Shown here piece after piece: positions 33,584 to 43,939 of a DNA stretch of 64,000 nucleotides; position 1 is the stretch's first letter; each line of letters begins with the position of its first letter. This DNA is from Lithobates sylvaticus (taxonomy: Eukaryota; Chordata; Amphibia; Anura; Ranidae), in assembly GCA_028564925.1 (NCBI GenBank), contig CM053029.1, forward strand, positions 610,923,486 to 610,987,485. Reading direction: 5' to 3'. The translations under genes and the position numbers were made by a program. The notes beneath the pieces were generated by a model, which did not search any database, was not told the origin of the DNA, and saw nothing but the letters and a program-made list of their open reading frames with translations.

Positions 33584-35235
33584 CAGTGCCTTAAAAAAAG
33601 TATTCATACCTTTTGACATTTCCCACATTTTCTCATGTTACAACCAAAAACGTAAATGTATTTTATTGGGATTTTATGTGATAGACCAACACAAAGTGGC
33701 ACATAATTGTGAAGTGGAAGGAAAATGATAAATGGTTTTCAATATTATTTTACAAATAAGTTAGTGAAAAGTGTGGGGGGTACATTTTGTATGGCGCCCC
33801 CCGGAGTCAATACTTTGTAGAACCCCCTTTCTCTGCAATTACAGCTGCAAGTCTTTTTGGGGATGTCTCTACCAGCTTTGCACATCTAGAGAGGACATTT
33901 TTGCCCATTCTTCTTTGTAAAATATCTTAAGCTCTGTCAGATTGGATGGAGACCGTCTATGAACAGTAAATTTCAAGTCTTGCCACAGATTCTCAATGGG
34001 ATTTAGGTCTGGACTGTGACTGGGCCATTCTAACACATGAATATGCTTTGATCTAAACCATTCCATTGTAGCTCTGGCTGTATGTTTCGGGTCGTTGTCC
34101 TGCTGGAAGGTGAACCTCCCCCCCCCCAGTCTCAAGTCTTTTGCAGACTCTAACAGGTTTTCTTCTAAGATTGTCCTGTATTTGGCTCCATCCATCTTCC
34201 CATCAACTCTGACCAGCTTCCCTGTCCCTGCTGAAGAAAAGCATCCCCACCACATGATGCTGCCACCACCATGTTTCACGGTGGGGATGGTGTGTTCAGG
34301 GTGATGTGCAGTGTTAGTTTTCCCCCACACATAGCGTTTTGCTTTTAGGCCAAAAAGTAAAATTTTGGTCTCATGGGACCAGATCACCTTCTTCCACATG
34401 TTTGCTGTGTCCCCCACATGGCTTCTCACAAACTACAAACAGGACTTCTTATGACTTTCTTTCTCCAATGTCTTTCTTCTTCTCACTCTTCCATAAAGGG
34501 CAGATTTGTGGAGAACACGACTAATAGTTGTCCTGTGGACAGATTCTCCCACCTGAGCTGTGGATCTCTGCAGCTCCTCCAGAGTTCCCATGGACCTCTG
34601 GGCTCTTCTCTGATGAATGCTCTCCTTGCCCGGCCCGGTCAGTTTAGGTGGACGGCCATGTCTTGGTAGGTTCTCAGTTGTGCCATACTCTTTCCATTTT
34701 CCGATGATGGATTGAACAGTGCTCCGTGAGATCTTCAAAGCTTGGGAGATTTTTTTTTATAACCTAACCCTGCTTTATACTTCTCCACAACTTCATCCCT
34801 GACCTGTCTGCTGTGTTCCTTGGCCTTCATGAGGCTGTTTGTTCACCAAGGTTCCCCAACAAACCTCGGAGGGCTTAACAGAACAGCTGTATTTATACAG
34901 AGATTAAATTACACACAGGTGGACTCTATTTACTAATTAGGTGACTTCTGAAGGCAATTGGTTACACTAGATTTTAGTTAGGGGCATCAGAGTAAAGGGG
35001 GCTGAATACAAATGCCCCTCCCCCACACTTTTCACATTTTTATTTGTAAAATTTATCATTTTCCTTCCACTTCACAATTATGTGCCACTTTGTGTTGGTC
35101 TATCATATAAAATCCCAATAAAATACATTTACGTTTTTTGGTAACATGACAAAATGTGGAAAATTCAAGGGGTATGAATACAAAATTGTGGAAAAAAAAA
35201 TTTCCAGGGGTATGAAATACTTTTTCAAGGCACTG
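33584..35235 (-). mobile_element. Tc1-like transposon
   Basis: 1652 bp with long terminal inverted repeats (about 200 bp) beginning CAGTGCCTTAAAAAAAGTAT and ending in GGCACTG, with TA on both sides (33582-33583 and 35236-35237). The repeats share TGTGCCACTTTGTGTTGGTC and related blocks. Contains one transposase gene on the minus strand. Confidence 0.93.
33807..34830 (-). pseudogene. Tc1 transposase, recently inactivated
   Basis: Starts MKAKEHSRQVRDEVVEKYKA at 34830. The N-terminal DNA-binding domain includes LKISRSTVQSIIGKW and RHGRPPKLTG. The catalytic domain has VIWSHETKI, where the family's first Asp (WSDE) is His, then [11 protein letters not shown] (second Asp) and DLNPIENLW (Glu). Defects: an A9 run near 34752 shifts frame, an in-frame TAG follows KSCL near 34430, and the C-terminus shifts near 33900 before a family-like end at 33807. 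Cut-and-paste transposase of about 340 residues in intact relatives. Confidence 0.9.
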
Positions 35236-35290
35236 TATGAATTGAATAGAAAATAATTGAAAATAAGAGAATAAACAGAATAAAATAGAA

Positions 35291-35404
35291 GGGGGCGTGG
35301 CTTGGCCGAGCTAGGAGATGGCTGCCTGATTGCTTTCCTCCCGCCGTTGCCTCTCCTTATACTGCCTTACCGGAGATTATCACCGCTCGTTTTAACCCTA
35401 AAAC
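35291..35404 (+). promoter_or_regulatory. LINE 5' UTR
   Basis: A 114-bp leader starting with a G-rich block; LINEs of this type carry an internal promoter here. The remnant LINE near 59478 begins similarly (GGGGCGGAGCCGCCC). Confidence 0.5.
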
Positions 35405-36550
35405 ATGGGAACGGCTTCTCGTCACACTTCGGCTTCTAGATCCCGCTCTCCCTGTGGACATACGGATGATGGGAGCCAGAATATACCCGAAATGTTCCGT
35501 GCCCAGAGGGGCAATATGGCGGCGTCCCGCCACACTGCCTCACGGACATCGGACCCTCTGGTCTCTGACCCGATACTTGCTCTCCAACCCACTCCTCAGG
35601 CTGGATCTCGGGACCGGGACACCTCGCCTCAACCCCACCTCAACTTGCAAGATCTGAGGACCATTGCAAATGACATTAAAGATACGCTGTCCGCCGCCAT
35701 TGCGGATCTGAGACTTGATATCCGCACGCTTTCTGACAGGGTCATGGAAGTTGAGAAAACTGCTTCGCAACATGACTCTGTCCTCCGTAAAGTGACCAGG
35801 AAGATTGACACTCATACCCTGCAGCTTAGAGAGACCCAACGCCGCTTAGAAGACCTCGACAACCGCGGCCGCCGTCATAACCTTAGGGTCCGTGGTATGC
35901 CAGAGGCCATTGAACCCGACCGCATGCCTTCTGAGGTAATGGCGCTGTTTAACACCATCCTGCATAGGCCGCGGGATACACCAATTCTGTTTGAAAGGAT
36001 CCACAGGGCGCTTCGCCCCAGAGGGAGAGAGACTGATCCCCCAAGGGATATCATATGCTGTTTGGTAGACTACAAAACTAAGGAGGATATTCTCAAGCAA
36101 GCTAGAAGTATCCCACGTATACTGCATAATGACGCTCCGATTCAAATCTTTCAAGATTTATCTGCTATCACTTTACAACAACGCCGGGACTCGAAACCGT
36201 TACTGGAGATTTTGCGCGCTCGTAACATACAGTATAGGTGGAAGTTCCCCTTCTGTTTGTCTGCCACGCACCAAGGCCGGACGGCCTTTCTAAAGACACC
36301 AGAAGATCTGCGCCATTTTTGCCGCACCCTAGACATCCCTCTTGTGGATGTTCCAGACTGGTATGCGGAGTTCCGCATGTACCTGACCAAAAGACCACCA
36401 CCGCCTGAAGACCCGATGGATGTACAGGACCCCCAGCAATCCAGGAGACGATCCCCTTCGAGTTCCAGACTGAGGGCTCCCAGAACAGCTGATCGAGGCT
36501 ACACTCCGACCGATTCTCCTGGACCCCGGAGAACCCGCAGGGACTATTGA
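35405..36550 (+). CDS. LINE ORF1 protein (RNA-binding, L1-type)
   Basis: 381 residues, intact. Residues 1-75 are basic/Ser-rich and probably disordered. Residues 78-155 form a likely coiled coil (IANDIKDTLSAAIADLRLDI, LSDRVMEVEK, QLRETQRRLEDLDNRGRR). An RRM-like domain follows (HNLRVRGMPEAIEPD), then a C-terminal domain (RIHRALRPRG, PPRDIICCLVDYKTKEDILK, GRTAFLKTPEDLRHFC) and a Pro/Arg-rich tail. This is the L1 ORF1p layout: a trimeric nucleic-acid chaperone coating LINE RNA in the cytoplasm. It does not overlap ORF2, which lies 2.36 kb downstream. Confidence 0.93.
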   Translation: MGTASRHTSASRSRSPCGHTDDGSQNIPEMFRAQRGNMAASRHTASRTSDPLVSDPILALQPTPQAGSRDRDTSPQPHLNLQDLRTIANDIKDTLSAAIADLRLDIRTLSDRVMEVEKTASQHDSVLRKVTRKIDTHTLQLRETQRRLEDLDNRGRRHNLRVRGMPEAIEPDRMPSEVMALFNTILHRPRDTPILFERIHRALRPRGRETDPPRDIICCLVDYKTKEDILKQARSIPRILHNDAPIQIFQDLSAITLQQRRDSKPLLEILRARNIQYRWKFPFCLSATHQGRTAFLKTPEDLRHFCRTLDIPLVDVPDWYAEFRMYLTKRPPPPEDPMDVQDPQQSRRRSPSSSRLRAPRTADRGYTPTDSPGPRRTRRDY

Positions 36551-38914
36551 TGGACACCTCATACTGATCACACGGCTGTGTGATCCACACTCACGGCATT
36601 GATAACTGACCTTTCAAAACCTGGTTACCCCTTTTTTGCCCGCGCCTCACAATAACACTTACCGCCATTATGCCTGCATGGGTCCAAGATGTTGTCCCTT
36701 CCCTCACCGACGAAGCCGGGGGTTAATATCGCTGCACACGGGAAACCATCGCCCTACCAATGCTACTCTTCCTCTCTGTACGCCCTCATGCCTACTCTCA
36801 GGATTAATGCTTCAGGACTACCGTAATACCCACCGCTGTGACATTGCCCTTTACTTTTTATCTTCCTGCCCCCATGCACGATCTCTAAGTGTTGCCATCA
36901 CGTGCCTGTTCCCCGTTTTTCTTTTTCAGGTACTGGTGCAGCCGACTGCTGGGGATACAGATCTTTTAATATCTTCACCTAATGTACTTGAAACTGCCTG
37001 CTGTGATCCCCGTACTTCACTTTCTATGATCGCTTTACACCACGTGCAATCTGATGGCTGGGTAATGTACATTTGTTCTCAGACCTCTGCTACTGGGCTA
37101 GTGATTGTATGGGCATTGTACTTTTTGCTGCTGGGTAGACCTATGATATGTATGCTAAGTACTCTGTTGCTCTGGTAGGCACTTTTGTGGAGGGGGTAAA
37201 TGATCTGTCTGGGTGTGCTGGATGCAGCCGTTTTTATTATGTCCACACAGATCAGGTATCCTCTCTTCTAATATATGCAGGACGGCAGAATTCATGCCTC
37301 CTACACGATGGCCCTGACACAACGTTTTTTTTTTTTTTTTATTAATTTTATTTTTATCATCTTAGCCAGGTGAATATCTCCCAGTTACTGTTTTGCTACC
37401 TCCACTACCCGCCTATGTGCAATCTCTCACGCTGCACACCTACTCTTAGTTACACGAACTTAACTGATATAGTTTGCTCCATGATATGGGTCTGACCACT
37501 ATTCACATCGCTTAGCTGCTAAGTTTTATTTTTACCTCCTCTATGCACATTCACAATAGCTGACAGGGTATTAGCCATATGCCCTAACCCTTACTGTTGA
37601 CCCCTCTAGCATATAGATATAGATCTATGATCTTCCATATATGTAATTTACAATTCGGTACACATTACAAAATGCTCTCCCTTAACGCTATCGGCTGTGC
37701 TATTGCTAATCGGTTACATTACACCGTACAGTTTACACACTGACGTGTACTGCACACGATTGACACCCCCTGCACAGACAATGGTACCATATAAGTTATC
37801 AGTTCTGAACTCTTCAGATATGCTATCCATGCCTACATTATCAGGACCTGAATGCTGTCTGTTACAGGGTGTACAGTCACCTTATGCCTGCATTTTACTA
37901 GACGACTACATGCTACTATGCAGAATAAGGTTCTCCATATACCGTCCTCATTTACTACGCACCACCCCTTGGCGGACGTGATCCACCCTATCACATGTAC
38001 TCACCGCTCTTATACTACCCTGCTTGGACGTGTGCTTTCACTGCACCGCATCATTGCCACACACATAGTGCTTGTTAGTGACCCGAGTCACGGCCTCTAT
38101 CGACCCCATGTGTGGATACTCCGCACCCCTAGGTATGTGTCAGAAGCAGATAACCTAACATAATATTTTTTAACCAAGAATAATATTTACCCTAAGGTTA
38201 AGATGATACCTCACTTGCCCCTGTTATGCTTATTGACTCGCCCAGCCTCACTTGGACTCCCTCCATGCGGGTCATAATAGTTCATACATCACCGCCCTAA
38301 TTTTTATTTTTTAATTTCTCTCTCCCCTGTACTTGATTTTCGTATTGGGCCGACGGGTTTATACCCGAGAAATTAAGAAATGGCCTTTACTCTAAAACCT
38401 ATGCAATAGACCACCCACTGTCCTACCTCTTGGTACATAGTTTCCCCGGGACTAGGCCTGCATTCCATAATATGCCCCTTCGGTCCCTTTGGGTACTGTA
38501 TGTTGTGCTTGTTTATGTGGTACATGTGGCTAGAATACCAAACATTTTTTCTGATCTACTTTGCATATATCTCCTTCCCTATACTTCATCTGAGAGGCAA
38601 CGGCGGTGACACTGTGTACTTTTCTATATACTCTATTAGGTACTGGCCAACCCCCAGACAGCGTTGTGGACTAACTAACTTTCATAGACCCCACATCAAA
38701 TACATTGCTCACACACTGTACCTTTCTAGCCTACTTGAAGGTAGACTAGGTCATTTCTTCTTCACTTTCTTCCCCGCCGCTCCCCACCCCCTGACTTACC
38801 TGCGTAGTAGTGTTGACAATACTTGGTTGACGCTGCTTTCTTTCACTATTTTATTTGATCTACTGCTTTTTCTTTACCAAATAACACATCCGGAAACATA
38901 GTCAAGTTGATAGC
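36551..38914 (+). other. 2.36-kb inter-ORF spacer of the LINE
   Basis: No recognisable domain. Pyrimidine-rich with many short T runs; the largest ORFs (180, 133, 103 and 94 codons) look like low-complexity translation and share no motif with transposon proteins. I see no terminal repeats or target duplication marking a separate insertion, so it is taken as part of the LINE. L1-type spacers are usually far shorter. Confidence 0.6.
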
Positions 38915-38924
38915 ATGACGGATA
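38906..38924 (+). other. 19-nt ORF2 start region complementary to the 3' UTR
   Basis: GTTGATAGCATGACGGATA, which includes the ORF2 ATG (38915-38917), is the exact reverse complement of 46330-46348. In the LINE RNA the two could pair, covering the ORF2 start codon. Perfect over 19 nt, with mismatches on both flanks. Confidence 0.7.
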
Positions 38925-40548
38925 CGCTACCCACTCCCTCTGGTCATCCGACCCCTACTGCTGACTCACATTTTCCTCAAGTAAAATTCTACTCGCTGAA
39001 TGTTCGAGGTTTAAATATTCCTGAAAAGAGATCACAGGTACTGTATGCATTGCAAAAAGACAAGGTACATGTAGCATTTTTGCAAGAAACCCACTTTCGT
39101 TCTGATACTGTGCCTAAGCTACACAACCACCATTTTCCCACAGTATACCATGCCACTACTGAAACCTCAAAATCCAAGGGGGTCGCCATATTATTATCTA
39201 AACATTGCCCCTTACAGGTCACGGACATTAAACGTGATACAAACGGCAGATACCTTTTCCTCAAAGGTACCCTACACAACAGGCCCATCACACTAGCAAA
39301 CATTTATGCACCAAATAAACGCCAGGTTCCATTCTTCCGTGAAACACTCCAATTACTTGCCGAATTTTACTCGGGCATCCTTGTTGTGGGTGGTGATTTC
39401 AATGTTGCTCTTAACCCCTCTCAAGATTCTTCGAATGGCCACTCTTCCCTTCCTTATAGAGCGCTGAGGGCTATTAAACAACGACTCCAAGACCTGACAC
39501 TGCACGATACATGGCGAACTTTACACCCTAATGACAGAGACTTCACGTTTTACTCCTCACCCCACAATAAATACTCTAGACTTGACCATTTTTTCATCTC
39601 CCAGGCTGACTTGACACTACTCACTAAAGCAACAATTGATCCCATGCTAATATCAGATCATAACCCTGTTTCTATGACGTTGTCTGTGCCATTGGCCTGT
39701 TCGCCTCACTCAATTTGGCGCCTAGACAACTCCCTGCTAACTGACCCGACTATTTCACAGAAAATTAGTACCCGACTTAACCAATACTTTAAGGAGAACG
39801 TCACCCCAGACTCAGTCCCGGCGACAACCTGTGTTCTCAGGGGTGAAATTATCTCGTTGGCTGCACATAGAAACAAACTACGACGCCAACACATAACGGA
39901 CTTGACGAATAAGATACATGCATTGGAAAAATTACACAAGGCCTCGCTCGCAGATCAAACACTCTCACAATTACTCCAAGCCAGGGAGGAACTGAAGGAA
40001 GAATTGGCTAAAGGGCTCAAACGCAAGAATATGTTAACGCAAAAATTATTTTACGAGTTTGGAAATAAATCAGGCAAACTGTTAGCCAGGGCACTCCAAC
40101 ACAAGAAGACATCAACGACTATTCATAAGATCATTGACCCTTCTGGCGTACCACACGTATCCCCTATGGATATTTCTAAACAATTTGTCTCTTATTTTTC
40201 TAAACTCTACAATATACCACGACCAGATCAAACGGATAGCACCCCTCATAGACAGGAATTGATTTCAGACTTTTTGACACAACATGGCATGCCCCAGATC
40301 TCCTTGGAAGATGCGGCGACCCTTAACGAACCCATCACTTTCAATGAAACCGTAGCATCCCTAAAACAGCTTAAACCGGGCAAAAGCCCCGGCCCTGACG
40401 GTCTAACTGTGAGCTACTACAGGTCATTCCAAGATATTCTCTTGCCTCATCTCGTCACTACTTTCAACTCATTTGCCTCTTCAGACCCGATACCCCCTGA
40501 CCTTCTAGAGGCACATATTACATTAATACCTAAACCTGGCAAAGAAAT

Positions 40549-42155
40549 TGGAGCCTCTACTAATAGAGGACCCCTAGTACCCTCCGGTACAGTTGGGATT
40601 TTTCAGGCGAAACACAACAAAATTGTTGAAAAGAACAAAGAATATAAAAATATATTTTAAATTATTTATTAATAGAAAAATATGTATATAAACGAATAAA
40701 TATCAAAGAAAACAAAGTAAACAAAAGAAAAAAGGGGTAAATGTGTACATACAAATTTGTTAAAAACAATTGTAATACAACCTTTTAGTTTACAGATGTT
40801 ACATGTGGATATGACATATATAAATGGAAAACGAAAGAAAAAGATAGAAAAAACACATCCCTCAGTTGCCTAACATGTTTCGGGAAACTCAAACGATCCC
40901 TTCTTCAGAGGCATTTTAGGTGGAGATTGAATGTGGAAAAAGAGGTCTGGGGAAAAAACACAAAAAACAAAAAAACAGACAAATATGAGCATTTCAGGGG
41001 AACCTGGGGGAAAGGGAGAAAAAGCCATTGCATAGAATGCCTGGACACATGCGTTTATACATACCAATATCCATAAGGATAAAAGGTTAATACATCGAAA
41101 ATCAAGGTGAGTTTCTTCATACGATGAAAAATAGCGACAGGCCAGGAGTTGTTGCAGGAGGCTCTAGGACCATATAAAGCAGGTCCTAGACCTCTCAACA
41201 CAAGGGGAGGGGGGGGGGAATTGTTTTTGAGGGTTTTTTTTAGGAAAAGAAGGGTTTGTGGCCCTCCAAGTGGTGATCTCCAAGGGTAAGGCCCACACAA
41301 GGATCAACCTAGTGACCCATCTCCGCGTGGTGAAGCAAGATGGTAGGCCCGGTAATCAGGATGTCTAAAAATATAAAGAAAACAAAATATATATCAAAAA
41401 ATGGTAAAACTAAGATATACATGTGTTCAAACTACATATTAAAACAGCCAAGAAACTGTTTATTGCCAAATAGCGAAGACGCGAAGGTATTACTAAACAT
41501 GTTTGAACTAATGTTGAACCGAAAAAAACTGTTTGTTGTATTTTAAATGGATTCACATTAGTGAATCACATACTATGTTTTAATGAACCATCATAGATCA
41601 AAAATATGTATAGAAGAGATTTCTTTAAAGACAACAAGTTGTGATAATTAAGGCATCAAAGATTATACATAAGCCACAAAACAAACTGAACTTACAAAAT
41701 TGATGCACACCCCAGGAGTACTGCAATGGAAAAAACGCCTGGTTTTATCTCAGCAGGAGCAATCGCTGCTGACCTGTTGTGAGGACGGTTATTTATGAGG
41801 CATAGTGAGTACATTGCGCATGTGCATGTGAATTGAATGAAGATACGAAACAGCTGAGGTGGAGGCGTCGCCTCTGGGACTCAGTGCCGGCCTCGAAATG
41901 TCAAAAGGCGGGTCTGTGGCCAATGGGCGAACGGAGGCGGGGCTATTAAGGAAGAGCCCTTCCTATCTATCCAGTCACATGAGTCCACCAGGACTCAACA
42001 AGAAAGGGGAGAGACCGGTGTCCAGCTGAGCAGGACCGCAACGTATTGCGTTGCGTTCCAAGAGGGGTAAAGAGCGGCGCGTGCGTCAGAGACATGCATC
42101 CGGCGCATGCGCGATACACAAAGCACGGCGCATGCGCAGAGCAGGAAAGCCGTCA
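40549..42155 (-). repeat. Left arm of the 3.5-kb palindrome
   Basis: Reverse complement of 42336-43939. A 68-codon ORF (41340-41546) recurs in the other arm simply because the arms match; it resembles nothing I know. Confidence 0.93.
40867..40913 (-). ncRNA. Type I hammerhead ribozyme motif, left arm
   Basis: Minus-strand order: stem I TGCCT (40909-40913), core CTGAAGA (40902-40908), an extra A, stem II GGGA...TCCC closing an 11-nt loop (40882-40900), core GAAA (40878-40881), stem III CATG (40874-40877), core TT (40872-40873), stem I AGGCA (40867-40871). Stem I is 5 bp and perfect. Compared with the 12706 motif, stems I, II and III all differ in sequence but keep pairing, while the core is constant. 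Cleavage would fall between 40872 and 40871. Confidence 0.75.
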
Positions 42156-42335
42156 TCCTCAGTGACATGCAAGGGGAGGGCGCAGGGAGTGGGTGGGGTT
42201 TGAATTGGCTTGTTGTCATAGCCGTCCCGGGAGGCTTGCAGGGAGACAGGGCAGAAGGCACATATGATCCTCAGAGCTGACACCGCACGGCACACCGCCA
42301 GAGAGAGTGCTTCAAACCGGCGGGGTGTCATGCGG

Positions 42336-43939
42336 TGACGGCTTTCCTGCTCTGCGCATGCGCCGTGCTTTGTGTATCGCGCATGCGCCGGATGCATGTC
42401 TCTGACGCACGCGCCGCTCTTTACCCCTCTTGGAACGCAACGCAATACGTTGCGGTCCTGCTCAGCTGGACGCCGGTCTCTCCCCTTTCTTGTTGAGTCC
42501 TGGTGGACTCATGTGACTGGATAGATAGGAAGGGCTCTTCCTTAATAGCCCCGCCTCCGTTCGCCCATTGGCCACAGACCCGCCTTTTGACATTTCGAGG
42601 CCGGCACTGAGTCCCAGAGGCGACGCCTCCACCTCAGCTGTTTCGTATCTTCATTCAATTCACATGCACATGCGCAATGTACTCACTATGCCTCATAAAT
42701 AACCGTCCTCACAACAGGTCAGCAGCGATTGCTCCTGCTGAGATAAAACCAGGCGTTTTTTCCATTGCAGTACTCCTGGGGTGTGCATCAATTTTGTAAG
42801 TTCAGTTTGTTTTGTGGCTTATGTATAATCTTTGATGCCTTAATTATCACAACTTGTTGTCTTTAAAGAAATCTCTTCTATACATATTTTTGATCTATGA
42901 TGGTTCATTAAAACATAGTATGTGATTCACTAATGTGAATCCATTTAAAATACAACAAACAGTTTTTTTCGGTTCAACATTAGTTCAAACATGTTTAGTA
43001 ATACCTTCGCGTCTTCGCTATTTGGCAATAAACAGTTTCTTGGCTGTTTTAATATGTAGTTTGAACACATGTATATCTTAGTTTTACCATTTTTTGATAT
43101 ATATTTTGTTTTCTTTATATTTTTAGACATCCTGATTACCGGGCCTACCATCTTGCTTCACCACGCGGAGATGGGTCACTAGGTTGATCCTTGTGTGGGC
43201 CTTACCCTTGGAGATCACCACTTGGAGGGCCACAAACCCTTCTTTTCCTAAAAAAAACCCTCAAAAACAATTCCCCCCCCCTCCCCTTGTGTTGAGAGGT
43301 CTAGGACCTGCTTTATATGGTCCTAGAGCCTCCTGCAACAACTCCTGGCCTGTCGCTATTTTTCATCGTATGAAGAAACTCACCTTGATTTTCGATGTAT
43401 TAACCTTTTATCCTTATGGATATTGGTATGTATAAACGCATGTGTCCAGGCATTCTATGCAATGGCTTTTTCTCCCTTTCCCCCAGGTTCCCCTGAAATG
43501 CTCATATTTGTCTGTTTTTGTTTTTTGTGTTTTTTCCCCAGACCTCTTTTTCCACATTCAATCTCCACCTAAAATGCCTCTGAAGAAGGGATCGTTTGAG
43601 TTTCCCGAAACATGTTAGGCAACTGAGGGATGTGTTTTTTCTATCTTTTTCTTTCGTTTTCCATTTATATATGTCATATCCACATGTAACATCTGTAAAC
43701 TAAAAGGTTGTATTACAATTGTTTTTAACAAATTTGTATGTACACATTTACCCCTTTTTTCTTTTGTTTACTTTGTTTTCTTTGATATTTATTCGTTTAT
43801 ATACATATTTTTCTATTAATAAATAATTTAAAATATATTTTTATATTCTTTGTTCTTTTCAACAATTTTGTTGTGTTTCGCCTGAAAAATCCCAACTGTA
43901 CCGGAGGGTACTAGGGGTCCTCTATTAGTAGAGGCTCCA
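42336..43939 (+). repeat. Right arm of the 3.5-kb palindrome
   Basis: Mirror of the left arm. Its inner 270 bp are CpG-rich with inverted CCAAT-type sequence (CCATTGGCCAC near 42566), so a divergent promoter near the centre is plausible. Confidence 0.93.
43575..43621 (+). ncRNA. Type I hammerhead ribozyme motif, right arm
   Basis: Plus-strand copy of the 40867-40913 motif: stem I TGCCT (43575-43579), CTGAAGA (43580-43586), GAAA (43607-43610), CATG (43611-43614), TT (43615-43616), AGGCA (43617-43621). Predicted cleavage is after 43616. Same extra A between core and stem II. Confidence 0.75.

Noticed and set aside
33033-33728. ORFs spanning the run of Ns
   Set aside because: Artefacts of unknown bases; the flanks are repeat DNA.
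36636-38901. Hydrophobic ORFs in the LINE inter-ORF spacer (180 and 133 codons)
   Set aside because: Pyrimidine-rich DNA yields Leu/Phe/Ser-rich translations; no conserved motif and no link to ORF1 or ORF2.
41340-43151. A 68-codon ORF found identically at 41340-41546 (+) and 42945-43151 (-)
   Set aside because: Identity follows from the palindrome; the composition (Lys/Asn/Ile-rich) is what AT-rich DNA gives.
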